Shown one piece after another: positions 9,352 through 18,139 of a stretch of 64,000 nucleotides of DNA. The translations under genes were made by a program, and so were the position numbers. The notes below the pieces were generated by a model. The model was not told where the DNA came from, made no database searches, and saw nothing but the letters and a program-made list of their open reading frames with translations. Source of the stretch: Flavobacterium sp. ALJ2 (GTDB lineage Bacteria; Bacteroidota; Bacteroidia; Flavobacteriales; Flavobacteriaceae); contig NZ_JADNRC010000002.1 in the NCBI RefSeq assembly GCF_015594725.1, positions 62,001-126,000 on the forward strand, written 5' to 3'. How positions within the stretch are numbered: position 1 is the stretch's first letter; every line of letters starts with the position of its first letter.

Positions 9352-10248
9352 TTACCTTCTAGGATGAAAAGCATGAATTACTTGAGTTAAATATGTCCTG
9401 TCTAAATGAACATATATTTCGGTTGTAGTTATCGATTCATGCCCTAACATCAATTGTATTGATCGCAAATCAGCACCATTCTCTAGTAAATGTGTTGCAA
9501 AAGAATGCCTTAAAGTATGTGGACTTATACTTTTATTTAAACCTATTTTAAAGGCCAAATCTTTAATAATTGTAAAGATCATTGCTCTTGTTAACTGACT
9601 CCCTCTTCTGTTAAGAAATAAAGTATCTTCATGCCCTTTTTTAATGTTTAAATGAAGTCGAACCGAATTGACATAGATCAAAATATATTTTTGAGTAGAT
9701 TCTCCAATAGGTACAAAACGCTCTTTGTTTCCTTTACCAGTAATTTTTATGAATCCTTCTTCAAAAAACAAATCCGATATTTTCAAAGCCACCAATTCCG
9801 AAACCCGAAGTCCACAGCTATATAAAGTTTCTACCATCGCTCGATTACGTTCTCCTTCATTAGAACTTAAATCAATAGCTGCAATAAGCGCATCAATATC
9901 TTCAACCGATAGTGTGTCAGGCAATTTTCTTCCTGTTTTTGGAGAATCTATAAGTTCCAACGGATTCGTATTACGATAGTCTTCGAAAATCAAGTAATTA
10001 AAAAAACTTTTCAAACCAGAAATAATGCGAGCCTGAGATCGTGCATTTACTTCTTTGGATACTGAATAAATAAACTGCTGAATCGTTTCTTCATTAATTT
10101 TTAACGGAGAAATTTCAATTTTATTCTGAGCTAAAAAAAGACACAACCGCTCTATATCAAAAACATAATTCTCAATTGTATTTTTAGATAAACCACGTTC
10201 TATCTTAAGATAGGATTGATAATCTTTTATATATCTATTCCAATTCAT
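9352..10248 (-). CDS. xerD: site-specific tyrosine recombinase XerD
   Basis: 298 residues from the ATG at 10248, the usual XerC/D length. A frame-open ATG exists at 10293, but it lies inside the terminator of the neighbouring gene, so the MNWNRYIKDYQ start is preferred. The core-binding domain (about 5-90) is followed by the catalytic domain with Arg in GLRVSELVAL, HTLRHSFATHLL, the GH dipeptide in LMLGHESITTTEIYVH and the Tyr nucleophile. XerD resolves chromosome dimers at dif with XerC. The downstream neighbour on the other side of a gap is the PAS kinase gene. Confidence 0.9.
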   Translation of the reverse strand: MNWNRYIKDYQSYLKIERGLSKNTIENYVFDIERLCLFLAQNKIEISPLKINEETIQQFIYSVSKEVNARSQARIISGLKSFFNYLIFEDYRNTNPLELIDSPKTGRKLPDTLSVEDIDALIAAIDLSSNEGERNRAMVETLYSCGLRVSELVALKISDLFFEEGFIKITGKGNKERFVPIGESTQKYILIYVNSVRLHLNIKKGHEDTLFLNRRGSQLTRAMIFTIIKDLAFKIGLNKSISPHTLRHSFATHLLENGADLRSIQLMLGHESITTTEIYVHLDRTYLTQVIHAFHPRR

Positions 10249-10275
10249 ACCCACAAAGTAAAACATTTTCTGCAT

Positions 10276-10304
10276 AAAAAAACCTTCTACCACAGTAGAA
10301 GGTT
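10276..10304 (-). terminator. intrinsic terminator of the 168-aa OMP gene
   Basis: A perfect 10-bp stem (AACCTTCTAC / GTAGAAGGTT) with a 4-nt loop, followed on the minus strand by a T-run. It separates the OMP gene from xerD. Confidence 0.9.
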
Positions 10305-10330
10305 CTTAAATTATTTTTGAAATTTTAAAA

Positions 10331-10837
10331 CTAGAATTTATAATTAAGCCCTACATTGATTGAAGAAAGTGTTCCACTATCAGAAATTCCTTTATAACCA
10401 GCGTAAATCTCAAATTTCTCAGCTTGGTATCCGAATTTTGGCTGATAGATAACTCCACCATTTCCATCACCACTACCTGCATAAATTGCATATCCTAAAT
10501 CCGCACCCACAAATAAGTTATCTGAAATAGAATATTGTGCTGTACCGGCAACTGGAATAAAACCAGCGGCATCACCTTTAGTTTCAATTACAACAGCCCC
10601 AAAAGTTTCTTTAGTGGTTTTACCTAAATAAGTAGAATAACCTGTAGTTGCCCCTGCACTAAATTTATCAGTAACTTGCCATAAATAAGCAACATCAACA
10701 CCCAAGTTAACTGAGTAAAAATCTTTAAAATCTCCCATAGGTAAACCAACGTGTGCTCCTACTTTGAAATGACCATCTTGTGCATTTGCAAATCCAAATG
10801 CTAAAACCGCAACAATTGATAAAGTAATTTTTTTCAT
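10331..10837 (-). CDS. small outer-membrane beta-barrel protein
   Basis: 168 residues with a signal peptide (MKKITLSIVAVLAFGFANAQ). The mature part alternates hydrophobic and polar residues and is rich in Gly and aromatics (FKVGAHVGLPMGDF, SAGATTGYSTYLG, GLNYKF at the end), typical of an 8-stranded OmpA/OmpX-like barrel, with a terminal Phe. It has its own terminator and the gene 0.3 kb upstream encodes a similar protein, so the three barrel genes here may be old duplicates. Ligand or role unknown. Confidence 0.85.
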   Translation of the reverse strand: MKKITLSIVAVLAFGFANAQDGHFKVGAHVGLPMGDFKDFYSVNLGVDVAYLWQVTDKFSAGATTGYSTYLGKTTKETFGAVVIETKGDAAGFIPVAGTAQYSISDNLFVGADLGYAIYAGSGDGNGGVIYQPKFGYQAEKFEIYAGYKGISDSGTLSSINVGLNYKF

Positions 10838-11065
10838 TTTTTTGTTTATGTTAAAATTTATGCAGCAAACGTAAATAAGTTCAATTTAAATTCCAATAAA
10901 ACAATAAAAAAACACAAAATTAACAATCTGCAAAACAAACTACCAATATATTCACATCTTCCTGAAACAAAGAACATTATCATTACTCTTCTCACTAAAT
11001 TTAGTGATGCCTTATTTTTTTAAACAGTAATGCAAATTAACATTAAAAAACTTATAAAATAAAAA

Positions 11066-11094
11066 AAGCCTTTCATGACTAGCATGAAAGGCTT
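11066..11094 (-). terminator. intrinsic terminator of the 173-aa OMP gene
   Basis: A perfect 12-bp stem (AAGCCTTTCATG / CATGAAAGGCTT) with a 5-nt loop, followed on the minus strand by a T-run. Confidence 0.9.
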
Positions 11095-11116
11095 AATAAA
11101 ACTTAATTATAATTGC

Positions 11117-11638
11117 TTAGAAATGTAATGCAAAACCAATATTGAATTGGAAAGCATTTTTTCCTGAACCAAAATCATCATTTAAGGTAACATTATAACG
11201 AACACCTGGTTCTACTGAAATATTTTTACCTACAAACCAAGCATATCCACCTTGGAATCCAACATATGAAGGATTTTCATCAGCATCTTTAATACTTGCG
11301 CCAGTATAAGAAACTTCTAATGGAAATTGATTTAATAAATAATATTTTGCTCCAACTTTATAAGAGAAAATAGTATTTGCTAAATCAGCACCTGTATCTC
11401 CATAACCAAGTCCAGCTTTTACAGCAAGTTTATCCATTACAAAGTATCCACCTTCAGCTCCAACGTTCCAAGCGGTAATTCCATCTTCATCCCATAATCC
11501 AAATGAAGTGCTTCCGTTTCCAAGCGAACCAAAACCAGTATTCGCCTCAATAAGCCATTTCCCTTTTGCAATTTGCTCTTGTGCATTTGCAAATGTAAAT
11601 CCTAGAACTGCTACTACAGTTAAAACAATTTTTTTCAT
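11117..11638 (-). CDS. small outer-membrane beta-barrel protein
   Basis: 173 residues with a signal peptide (MKKIVLTVVAVLGFTFANAQ) nearly identical in style to that of the 168-aa protein next to it. The mature chain has amphipathic strands (GKWLIEANTGFGSLG, YKVGAKYYLLN, VEPGVRYNVTLN) and ends FNIGFALHF with the terminal Phe expected for BAM-assembled barrels. Probably an OmpX/OmpW-sized barrel. Specific function unknown. Confidence 0.85.
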   Translation of the reverse strand: MKKIVLTVVAVLGFTFANAQEQIAKGKWLIEANTGFGSLGNGSTSFGLWDEDGITAWNVGAEGGYFVMDKLAVKAGLGYGDTGADLANTIFSYKVGAKYYLLNQFPLEVSYTGASIKDADENPSYVGFQGGYAWFVGKNISVEPGVRYNVTLNDDFGSGKNAFQFNIGFALHF

Positions 11639-11910
11639 GTTTATTTTATTATAAAATTAATACTACAAATATAAAAATAATTTAATACATAATACTACTA
11701 AACAATAAAAAAATGAAAATTATGTAAAACTATCTTCTATATATATAAATAAAAACGTCTAATAGCGCGTAAATTTGCGAAGGAACAAGAAATTTTACTA
11801 ATGATAATTTAATGACAAAAATTAAATCTTAATAGATTACCCAAGCAATATTCATCATTTACAAGCGTTTTACATACATAAAACACAATAAAATCGTTAA
11901 AAAGGAAACT

Positions 11911-12471
11911 ATGAAAAAATTAATTTTAGTAGCTGTACTGTTCATAGCAACATAAGCAACAATGCAAGCTCAATTTTTAAAATTTGGAGTGAAAGCGGGA
12001 GTGAATTTTGCAAATCTAAATGGAGATGCAGGCTATGAAGGAATCTCAGTAAAAAAAGAAGGTATTACTAGTTATCATGCAGGTTTAGTAGCAGAAATAA
12101 AATTGTTAGATAAATTTTCTATCCAACCAGAACTTTTATATTCTACTCAAGGAGCAACATACAAAACCGCAGTAGAGGATTTTAAAAATGAATTAGGTTA
12201 TTTGACAATTCCTATAATGGCAAAAATTTATTTAAACAAATCATTTAGCCTAGAAGTTGGTCCTCAAGCATCATTCTTATTAAGTAATAAAAAAGAATTT
12301 GATGTACAAGACCCTAACACATTTGAATTTGGAGTCAACGCAGGTTTGGGGCTAAAATTAACTGAGAATATTTTTATTCAAGGTCGTTATGGTTTAGGAT
12401 TAACAGATGTTTCAAAAGAAGCCAAAGCTAAGAACTCAGTTTTCCAACTTTCAGCAGGATTTATGTTCTAA
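11911..12471 (+). pseudogene. outer-membrane beta-barrel gene with a stop codon inside its signal peptide
   Basis: From the ATG at 11911 the frame reads a normal signal-peptide start (MKKLILVAVLFIAT), then an in-frame TAA at 11953-11955, then ATMQAQFLKFGVKAGVNFANLNG and an intact porin-like (PorT/OMP_b-brl type) barrel ending in Phe. A single T>A change from TTA (Leu) would explain the stop. The remaining 169-aa ORF from ATG 11962 lacks a signal peptide, so its product would not be exported. This is either a nonsense pseudogene, a sequencing error or an unusual recoding event. A terminator follows. Confidence 0.8.
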
Positions 12472-12494
12472 AAAATAATATCACATACTTTTAT

Positions 12495-12524
12495 AAAAAC
12501 CGTTCTATTTATTAGAACGGTTTT
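12495..12524 (+). terminator. intrinsic terminator of the broken OMP gene
   Basis: Stem AAAACCGTTCTA / AGAACGGTTTT (one-base slack in the loop side) followed by a T-run on the plus strand. Its survival suggests recent loss of the gene. Confidence 0.85.
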
Positions 12525-12608
12525 TTTATTTTTACACCACTCGATTAGTAAAATGTTTGGAATGAAATGTAAATGAATTCCAAAAAACACTACTTTAAAT
12601 TATTACAA

Positions 12609-13022
12609 ATGAAAATTATCATTATAAACGGTCCTAACTTAAATCTTTTAGGAAAAAGAGAACCTGAAGTTTACGGATCTCAAACTTTTGAAGATTATTT
12701 TAGAACACTACAAAACGCTTTTCCAAATCTAGAACTAAGCTATTATCAAAGTAATATCGAAGGGGAACTGATCGGTAAAATTCAAGAATTCGGTTTTACT
12801 TATGACGGTATTATCCTAAATGCTGGTGCCTACACTCATACATCTATTGGTATTGGTGATGCTATAAAAGCTGTTACTACTCCTGTTATAGAAGTTCATA
12901 TATCTAATACTTATGCACGCGAAAGCTTCCGCCATCAATCGTATATCTCCGGAAATGCCAAAGGCGTTATTCTTGGTTTTGGCTTAAAAAGTTATGAGCT
13001 TGCCATATATTCTTTTTTATAA
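12609..13022 (+). CDS. aroQ: type II 3-dehydroquinate dehydratase
   Basis: 137 residues from the ATG at 12609, the usual start (MKIIIINGPNLNLLGKREP); an in-frame ATG at 12573 would add 12 atypical residues. The catalytic Tyr is in EVYGSQTF. Substrate-binding blocks NAGAYTHTSIGIGDAI, VEVHISN (as IEVHISN) and ARESFRHQSY are all present. It converts 3-dehydroquinate to 3-dehydroshikimate in the shikimate pathway as a dodecameric cytosolic enzyme. No other aro gene is adjacent. Confidence 0.95.
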   Translation: MKIIIINGPNLNLLGKREPEVYGSQTFEDYFRTLQNAFPNLELSYYQSNIEGELIGKIQEFGFTYDGIILNAGAYTHTSIGIGDAIKAVTTPVIEVHISNTYARESFRHQSYISGNAKGVILGFGLKSYELAIYSFL

Positions 13023-13095
13023 TTAAAGCACTACATATCTTTTAACATACTTTTAATAGGTTCATTATTAAGTTCTTCTATTTTTGAAACAAGAA

Positions 13096-15600
13096 ATGAA
13101 CCTATTTATGAAAAACTTTACTCTATTTGCTTTTTTACTATTTTCTATTTCAAATTTCGCTCAGGTAAAAGGAACAATTTCTGATGAGAATGGAAATCCT
13201 CTTCCTTTTGTTTCTGTCTTCGAAGAAAATACTTATAACAGTACTACTTCTAATGAACAAGGAAGATACCAACTCAATATAAAGGAAATAGGCAAAAACA
13301 AAATCATATTTCAATTCTTAGGGTTTAAAACTCAAAAACTAACTATTACAAATATCACGTCGACATCTTATACTTTGGATGTTAAGCTACAGGAAGAAAA
13401 TTTCACTCTTAATGAAGTAATAATTAACCCCAAAGATAATCCTGCAAATGATATTATAAAAAGTGCCATTGCCAACAAAAAAGAAAACGCTGAAAAAACA
13501 GGACGTTATACTGCTGACTTCTATTCTAAAGGATTATTTAAAATAAAGGATTTACCTAAAAAAATCATGGGGCTGAAAGTTGATATTGGAGAAGAAATGG
13601 CTTCTAATCTTGACTCTACCGGAACTGGCGTTTTGTACCTGTCTGAAACTATTTCTAAAATTACCTTTGAAAAACCTAATAATCTGAAAGAAAACATCAT
13701 TGCTTCTAAAATATCAGGAAACAATAAAGGTTTTAGTTATAATACAGCTAGTTTGTCTACCTATGATTTTTATAACAATACCTTGAAATTTGGTGTAAAT
13801 ATGATTTCTCCTATTGCTGATAATGCTTTTAATTACTACAAATACAAACTCGAGGGAACGTTCTTTGATGAGAATAATAAAGAAATAAATAAAATAAAAA
13901 TTATCCCGAAACGCGACAAAGAACCCGTTTTTGAAGGCTACATTTATATTATTGATGATAGTTTTGCTATATATGCTGTTGATCTTGATATCAAAGGATA
14001 TCGGATTAAAAATGAGATTACACAGATAATGAATCTAAAACAAAGCTTTAGTTATAACTCTAAAAATAAATTGTGGGCAAAAAACGCCCAAAGCTTATCT
14101 TTTACTGCTGGAGCATTTGGCGTACAATTTACAGGAAAATTTAATTATGTATATACTAATTATGAGTTTCCAGAATCTTTTGAAAAGAAAACATTCTCTA
14201 ATGAAATTGTAAGTTTTGAAGCTAATGCTAATAAAAAAGACGACTTGTATTGGAATACTATCCGTCCGATTCCTCTAACAATCGAAGAAAGTTCTGATTA
14301 CATTAAGAAAGATAGCTTACAAACTATTCGAACTTCTAGAAAATATACCGATTCTATTGATGCTAAAAATAATAAGTTCAATTTTTTTGATATAATACTT
14401 GGTCATTTACACAAAAATACTTTCGGAAAACATTCATTTAAATACAATGGCTTATTTGACTTAACTGCACTTAGCTTTAATACTGTACAAGGTTTTAATA
14501 TTGGCACTGGCTTTTCTTATAAGAAATGGAATGAGGAAAAAGGCAATGAAACTTCTATAAGCACAGCAATCAACTATGGCTTTTCTGATGAAAGATTACG
14601 TGCTACCGGAGAATTCAAACATACTTTTAACCATCAGAACTATGCTACTATTATAGCTTCTGGAGGAACTAAGGTAAAGCAGTTCAATAGCAGTGAACCT
14701 ATTAGTAGCTTTATCAATTCGGTTAGTTCTTTATTTTTTAAGGATAATTATATGAAAATTTATAATCTCGAATTTGCTCAACTAGCCTACTATCAAAACA
14801 TCGCTAATGGCATTACCTTAAATGGAAAAATTACCTATGAGCAACGTAAACCTCTTTTTAATACAACGGATTACTCTTTCTTTAATAAAGACGACTTATA
14901 TTCTTCAAACAATCCGCTTGCACCAAATGACTTTATTAACTCTCCTTTTGAAAAACACCATTTAGTAAAAGCTACTTTGACTACGAGAATCAATTTTGGG
15001 AATAAATACATTTCAAGACCTGATGGAAAGTATAATGTTAAGAATCAAAAATACCCAACTTTATATTTAAGCTACGAAAAAGCATTAGCCGCTAGTGAGA
15101 AAAAATATGAATTTGACCATCTGACTACTGCTATACGATATGATTTAGCATTAGGAAATAAAGGCCTATTGGGAATAAATATAAAAGCAGGGAAGTTTTT
15201 TAATGCTGAAAATATAGCTTTTATCGATTACAAACATTTTAATGGTAACCAAACTCACATTGGTCAAGCCAATAGCTATTTAAATGTTTTTAATCTACTT
15301 CCTTATTATAGCAATAGTACAAACGACAGCTATTTTGAAATTCATATGGAACATAATGACAATGGTTATATAATGAACAAAATACCGTTATTAAACAAAT
15401 TAAAATCAACTTTAAACATCGGATTCCATTCTCTTGAAATTCCAAATACAAAACCATATTCTGAATTTACGATTGGATTAGACAATCTTGGTTTTGGAAA
15501 ATTTAGAATGTTTCGTGTAGATTATGTTCACTCTTATCAAAATGGAATAAAGCAAAACGGAGTTGTCTTTGGCTTGAAGTTCCTTACTATTTTAGAGTAA
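13096..15600 (+). CDS. DUF5686 family protein with CarboxypepD_reg-like domain
   Basis: About 834 residues. The likely start is the ATG at 13096 or 13108; the signal peptide reads MKNFTLFAFLLFSISNFAQ. A CarboxypepD_reg-like sandwich (VKGTISDENGNPLPFVSVFEENTYNSTTSNEQGRYQL) occupies about residues 25-110, and the rest matches the layout of DUF5686 proteins, which I expect to be an outer-membrane barrel. Unlike a TonB receptor it has no plug. Such proteins are common in Bacteroidota and are of unknown function. Transcription ends at the hairpin at 15655-15693. Confidence 0.85.
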   Translation: MNLFMKNFTLFAFLLFSISNFAQVKGTISDENGNPLPFVSVFEENTYNSTTSNEQGRYQLNIKEIGKNKIIFQFLGFKTQKLTITNITSTSYTLDVKLQEENFTLNEVIINPKDNPANDIIKSAIANKKENAEKTGRYTADFYSKGLFKIKDLPKKIMGLKVDIGEEMASNLDSTGTGVLYLSETISKITFEKPNNLKENIIASKISGNNKGFSYNTASLSTYDFYNNTLKFGVNMISPIADNAFNYYKYKLEGTFFDENNKEINKIKIIPKRDKEPVFEGYIYIIDDSFAIYAVDLDIKGYRIKNEITQIMNLKQSFSYNSKNKLWAKNAQSLSFTAGAFGVQFTGKFNYVYTNYEFPESFEKKTFSNEIVSFEANANKKDDLYWNTIRPIPLTIEESSDYIKKDSLQTIRTSRKYTDSIDAKNNKFNFFDIILGHLHKNTFGKHSFKYNGLFDLTALSFNTVQGFNIGTGFSYKKWNEEKGNETSISTAINYGFSDERLRATGEFKHTFNHQNYATIIASGGTKVKQFNSSEPISSFINSVSSLFFKDNYMKIYNLEFAQLAYYQNIANGITLNGKITYEQRKPLFNTTDYSFFNKDDLYSSNNPLAPNDFINSPFEKHHLVKATLTTRINFGNKYISRPDGKYNVKNQKYPTLYLSYEKALAASEKKYEFDHLTTAIRYDLALGNKGLLGINIKAGKFFNAENIAFIDYKHFNGNQTHIGQANSYLNVFNLLPYYSNSTNDSYFEIHMEHNDNGYIMNKIPLLNKLKSTLNIGFHSLEIPNTKPYSEFTIGLDNLGFGKFRMFRVDYVHSYQNGIKQNGVVFGLKFLTILE

Positions 15601-15654
15601 TTTCAACATTATAAAACTTAGATTCTTTATATCATACAAGGAGAAGTAACACAT

Positions 15655-15693
15655 AAAAATCCGTTTACTCTATGAAAGAATAAACGGATTTTG
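15655..15693 (+). terminator. intrinsic terminator after the DUF5686 gene
   Basis: Arms AAAATCCGTTTACTCT and AGAATAAACGGATTTT (one mismatch) followed by T-rich sequence. Confidence 0.85.
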
Positions 15694-15699
15694 TTTTTT

Positions 15700-15748
15700 T
15701 GTCTTAGTAATTATCTTTGTCTAAGTTACCTTAGCTTCTCAGAACCTT
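15700..15748. repeat. degenerate CTTAG-type repeat, inverted copy
   Basis: Contains CTTAGTAA, CTAAGTTACCTTAG and CTTCTCAGAACCTT. The last is the inverse of AAGGTTCTGAG found at 17985-18000 on the other side of the murA-cation efflux pair, so the two tracts flank these genes in opposite orientation. Confidence 0.5.
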
Positions 15749-15765
15749 TACCTCTTTTAATTATC

Positions 15766-16641
15766 CTAGTGATAATCATCTGGTTCAATATGAATCAGAA
15801 CATTCCCCAATTGAGGTATTTTTTCTTTTAGTGTGTCTTGTAATTTATGTGATAACTCATGCCCCTCTTTTACCGAAATATTAGCTGATACTATAGCATG
15901 TAGATCTACATGATATTTCATTCCTGCTTTACGAATAAAACATTTTTCGGTCCCTAGAATACCTACAACAGTTAAAGATTCTATTCGAATTTCTTCGACT
16001 AAATCATCATTAAGATGTTCGTCCATAATTTCGCCCAATGCTGGTCTGAAAATTTTATAACTATTGTATAAAATAAAAAATGCTGCAAAAAGTGCTGCCC
16101 AATCATCTGCTGCCTCATATCCTTTTCCCATAAACAAAGCTATCGAGATCCCTACAAACGCTGCTACAGATGTAATAGCATCACTGCGATGATGCCATGC
16201 ATCTGCTGCTAATGCTGAACTATTAGTTTGTTTACTTCGCTTCATTACCAATCTAAAAGAATATTCTTTCCATATAATGATAGCTCCTAAAACATATAGC
16301 GTCCAGGATTTAGGCAAATCATGCGGATTCTGAATATTGGCAATGCTTTCGTATCCAATAATTGTTGCTGATGTTATTAAAAACCCAACTACCAAAAAGG
16401 TAACTAAAGGCTCGGCACGTCCATGCCCGTATGGATGATTCTCGTCTGCAGGCTTGCTTGAATATTTAATTCCGAATAAAACCAAAAAAGATGAGAATAT
16501 ATCTGTAGTTGATTCTATTGCATCCGCAATTAAGGCATAAGAATTGCCAAAAAAACCTGCCAAGCCTTTTATAATGGCTAAGCAGGTGTTTCCAATAATA
16601 CTAAAATAGGTAGCTTTTATAGCTTTTTCTTCATTCGTCAT
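15766..16641 (-). CDS. cation diffusion facilitator transporter
   Basis: 291 residues, typical CDF size. Six membrane helices occupy about residues 10-205. The metal-site residues are visible in helix II (ALIADAIESTTDIFSS) and helix V (AADAWHHRSDAITS, an HxxxD pair). The C-terminal cytosolic domain (about 210-291) contains the His-rich dimer interface segments (YHVDLHAIV, GHELSHKLQ, LIHIEPDDYH). It exports divalent metals such as Zn, Fe or Mn against protons; which metal is not clear. It sits 13 bp downstream of murA on the same strand, probably in one transcript. Confidence 0.9.
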   Translation of the reverse strand: MTNEEKAIKATYFSIIGNTCLAIIKGLAGFFGNSYALIADAIESTTDIFSSFLVLFGIKYSSKPADENHPYGHGRAEPLVTFLVVGFLITSATIIGYESIANIQNPHDLPKSWTLYVLGAIIIWKEYSFRLVMKRSKQTNSSALAADAWHHRSDAITSVAAFVGISIALFMGKGYEAADDWAALFAAFFILYNSYKIFRPALGEIMDEHLNDDLVEEIRIESLTVVGILGTEKCFIRKAGMKYHVDLHAIVSANISVKEGHELSHKLQDTLKEKIPQLGNVLIHIEPDDYH

Positions 16642-16654
16642 TTGAGGATTTTAT

Positions 16655-17965
16655 CTATGCTCTCACGATTTTTGCTCCAATTGCTCTTAATCGTTCATCG
16701 ATACGTTCGTATCCACGGTCGATTTGTTCTATATTCTGAATAGTACTTGTTCCTTTTGCTGATAATGCAGCAATTAACAATGAAATACCGGCACGAATGT
16801 CTGGTGACGACATTGTTGTTGCTTTTAATTGTGACTCGAAGTTATGCCCCATAACAACAGCTCTATGCGGATCACACAGCATAATTTTCGCACCCATATC
16901 GATTAGTTTATCTACGAAAAACAAACGGCTTTCGAACATTTTTTGGTGAATTAACACATCTCCTTTTGCTTGTGTTGCCACTACCAAAACGATACTCAAT
17001 AAATCTGGTGTAAATCCTGGCCATGGTGCATCTGCAATGGTTAAGATTGATCCATCAATATCTGTTTTTACTTCATATCCATTTACGTGAGCAGGAATAT
17101 AAATATCATCTCCACGTTTTTCTATTGTAATTCCTAGTTTTCTAAATGTATTTGGAATTAAACCTAAGTTTTCCCAACTTACATCTTTAATAGTAATTTC
17201 GCTTTTAGTCATAGCTGCTAACCCAATCCAAGATCCTATTTCGATCATATCTGGAAGAATTCTGTGCTCACAACCTCCTAAGCTTTCAACACCTTCAATA
17301 GTTAATAAATTAGAACCTACGCCTTTAATGTTAGCCCCCATTGAGTTCAACATTTTACACAATTGCTGTAAATAAGGCTCACAAGCTGCATTATAAACTG
17401 TTGTCTTCCCTTTTGCCAAAACGGCTGCCATTACGATATTAGCAGTTCCTGTTACAGATGCTTCATCAAGCAACATATCTGTACCTGTTAATCCTTCTGG
17501 AGCTTCTACACCATAAAAGTGATCTTCTCTGTTATATCTAAATTTAGCTCCTAGATTAATAAACCCTTCAAAGTGTGTATCTAATCTACGACGACCTATT
17601 TTATCTCCTCCCGGCTTAGGTATATATCCTTTACCGAAACGTGCCAAAAGCGGTCCAACAATCATAATTGAACCACGAAGTGATCCTCCTTCTTTCTTGA
17701 AAGCTTCCGTCTCAAGATAATTCACATTCACTTCATCAGCTTGAAATGTTATTGAACCTGATTCATTTTTTTGAATTTTCACTCCTAGATTCCCTAAAAG
17801 TGTAATTAATTTATTGATATCAATAATATCAGGAATGTTATTAATCTTTACTTTTTCTGAGGTTAAAAGTACTGCGCACAAAATTTGTAACGCTTCGTTT
17901 TTTGCTCCTTGCGGAGTGATTTCTCCTTTTAAAGGAATTCCTCCTTCAATTTTAAAAATTCCCAT
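16655..17965 (-). CDS. murA: UDP-N-acetylglucosamine 1-carboxyvinyltransferase (MurA), Asp-type active site
   Basis: 436 residues in two inside-out alpha/beta domains, full length. It transfers enolpyruvate from PEP to UDP-GlcNAc, the first committed step of peptidoglycan synthesis in the cytosol. Conserved parts include GGIPLKGEITPQGAKNEAL and the UDP-GlcNAc-binding blocks. The active-site loop reads PGGDKIGRRRLD, so residue 121 is Asp where most MurA enzymes have the catalytic Cys. In mycobacteria and chlamydiae the same Cys-to-Asp change keeps activity and gives intrinsic fosfomycin resistance. It lies in a leftward run with DUF493 and DUF4290 genes upstream and a CDF transporter downstream. 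Confidence 0.95.
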   Translation of the reverse strand: MGIFKIEGGIPLKGEITPQGAKNEALQILCAVLLTSEKVKINNIPDIIDINKLITLLGNLGVKIQKNESGSITFQADEVNVNYLETEAFKKEGGSLRGSIMIVGPLLARFGKGYIPKPGGDKIGRRRLDTHFEGFINLGAKFRYNREDHFYGVEAPEGLTGTDMLLDEASVTGTANIVMAAVLAKGKTTVYNAACEPYLQQLCKMLNSMGANIKGVGSNLLTIEGVESLGGCEHRILPDMIEIGSWIGLAAMTKSEITIKDVSWENLGLIPNTFRKLGITIEKRGDDIYIPAHVNGYEVKTDIDGSILTIADAPWPGFTPDLLSIVLVVATQAKGDVLIHQKMFESRLFFVDKLIDMGAKIMLCDPHRAVVMGHNFESQLKATTMSSPDIRAGISLLIAALSAKGTSTIQNIEQIDRGYERIDERLRAIGAKIVRA

Positions 17966-17979
17966 ATTCTTTTTTGATA

Positions 17980-18135
17980 AGTTGCTAAGGTTCTGAGATT
18001 CTGAGGTTCTGAGCTAAGAAATCTTAGCTACTTAGTCCCTTAGAATCTTAGTAACTTTATTAAACATTTTTTTATTATTCTTTTTTTAGTTGCTATGGCT
18101 GTGAGCTAAAAAATCTCAGTGGCTTAGTAACTTAA
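17980..18135. repeat. tract of degenerate CTTAG / GGTTCTGAG repeats
   Basis: The 174-bp gap between murA and the DUF4290 gene is filled with short degenerate direct and inverted repeats: GGTTCTGAG twice with ATTCTGAG between, and CTTAGCTACTTAG, CTTAGAATCTTAG, CTTAGTAACTT and a further GGCTTAGTAACTT near 18120. Similar tracts are frequent in Flavobacterium intergenic DNA as I recall. Function unknown. Confidence 0.65.
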
Positions 18136-18139
18136 TTCT

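Noticed and set aside
10249..10293. Upstream ATG extending XerD by 15 residues
   Set aside because: It lies in the terminator of the adjacent OMP gene and adds hydrophobic residues not expected in XerD.
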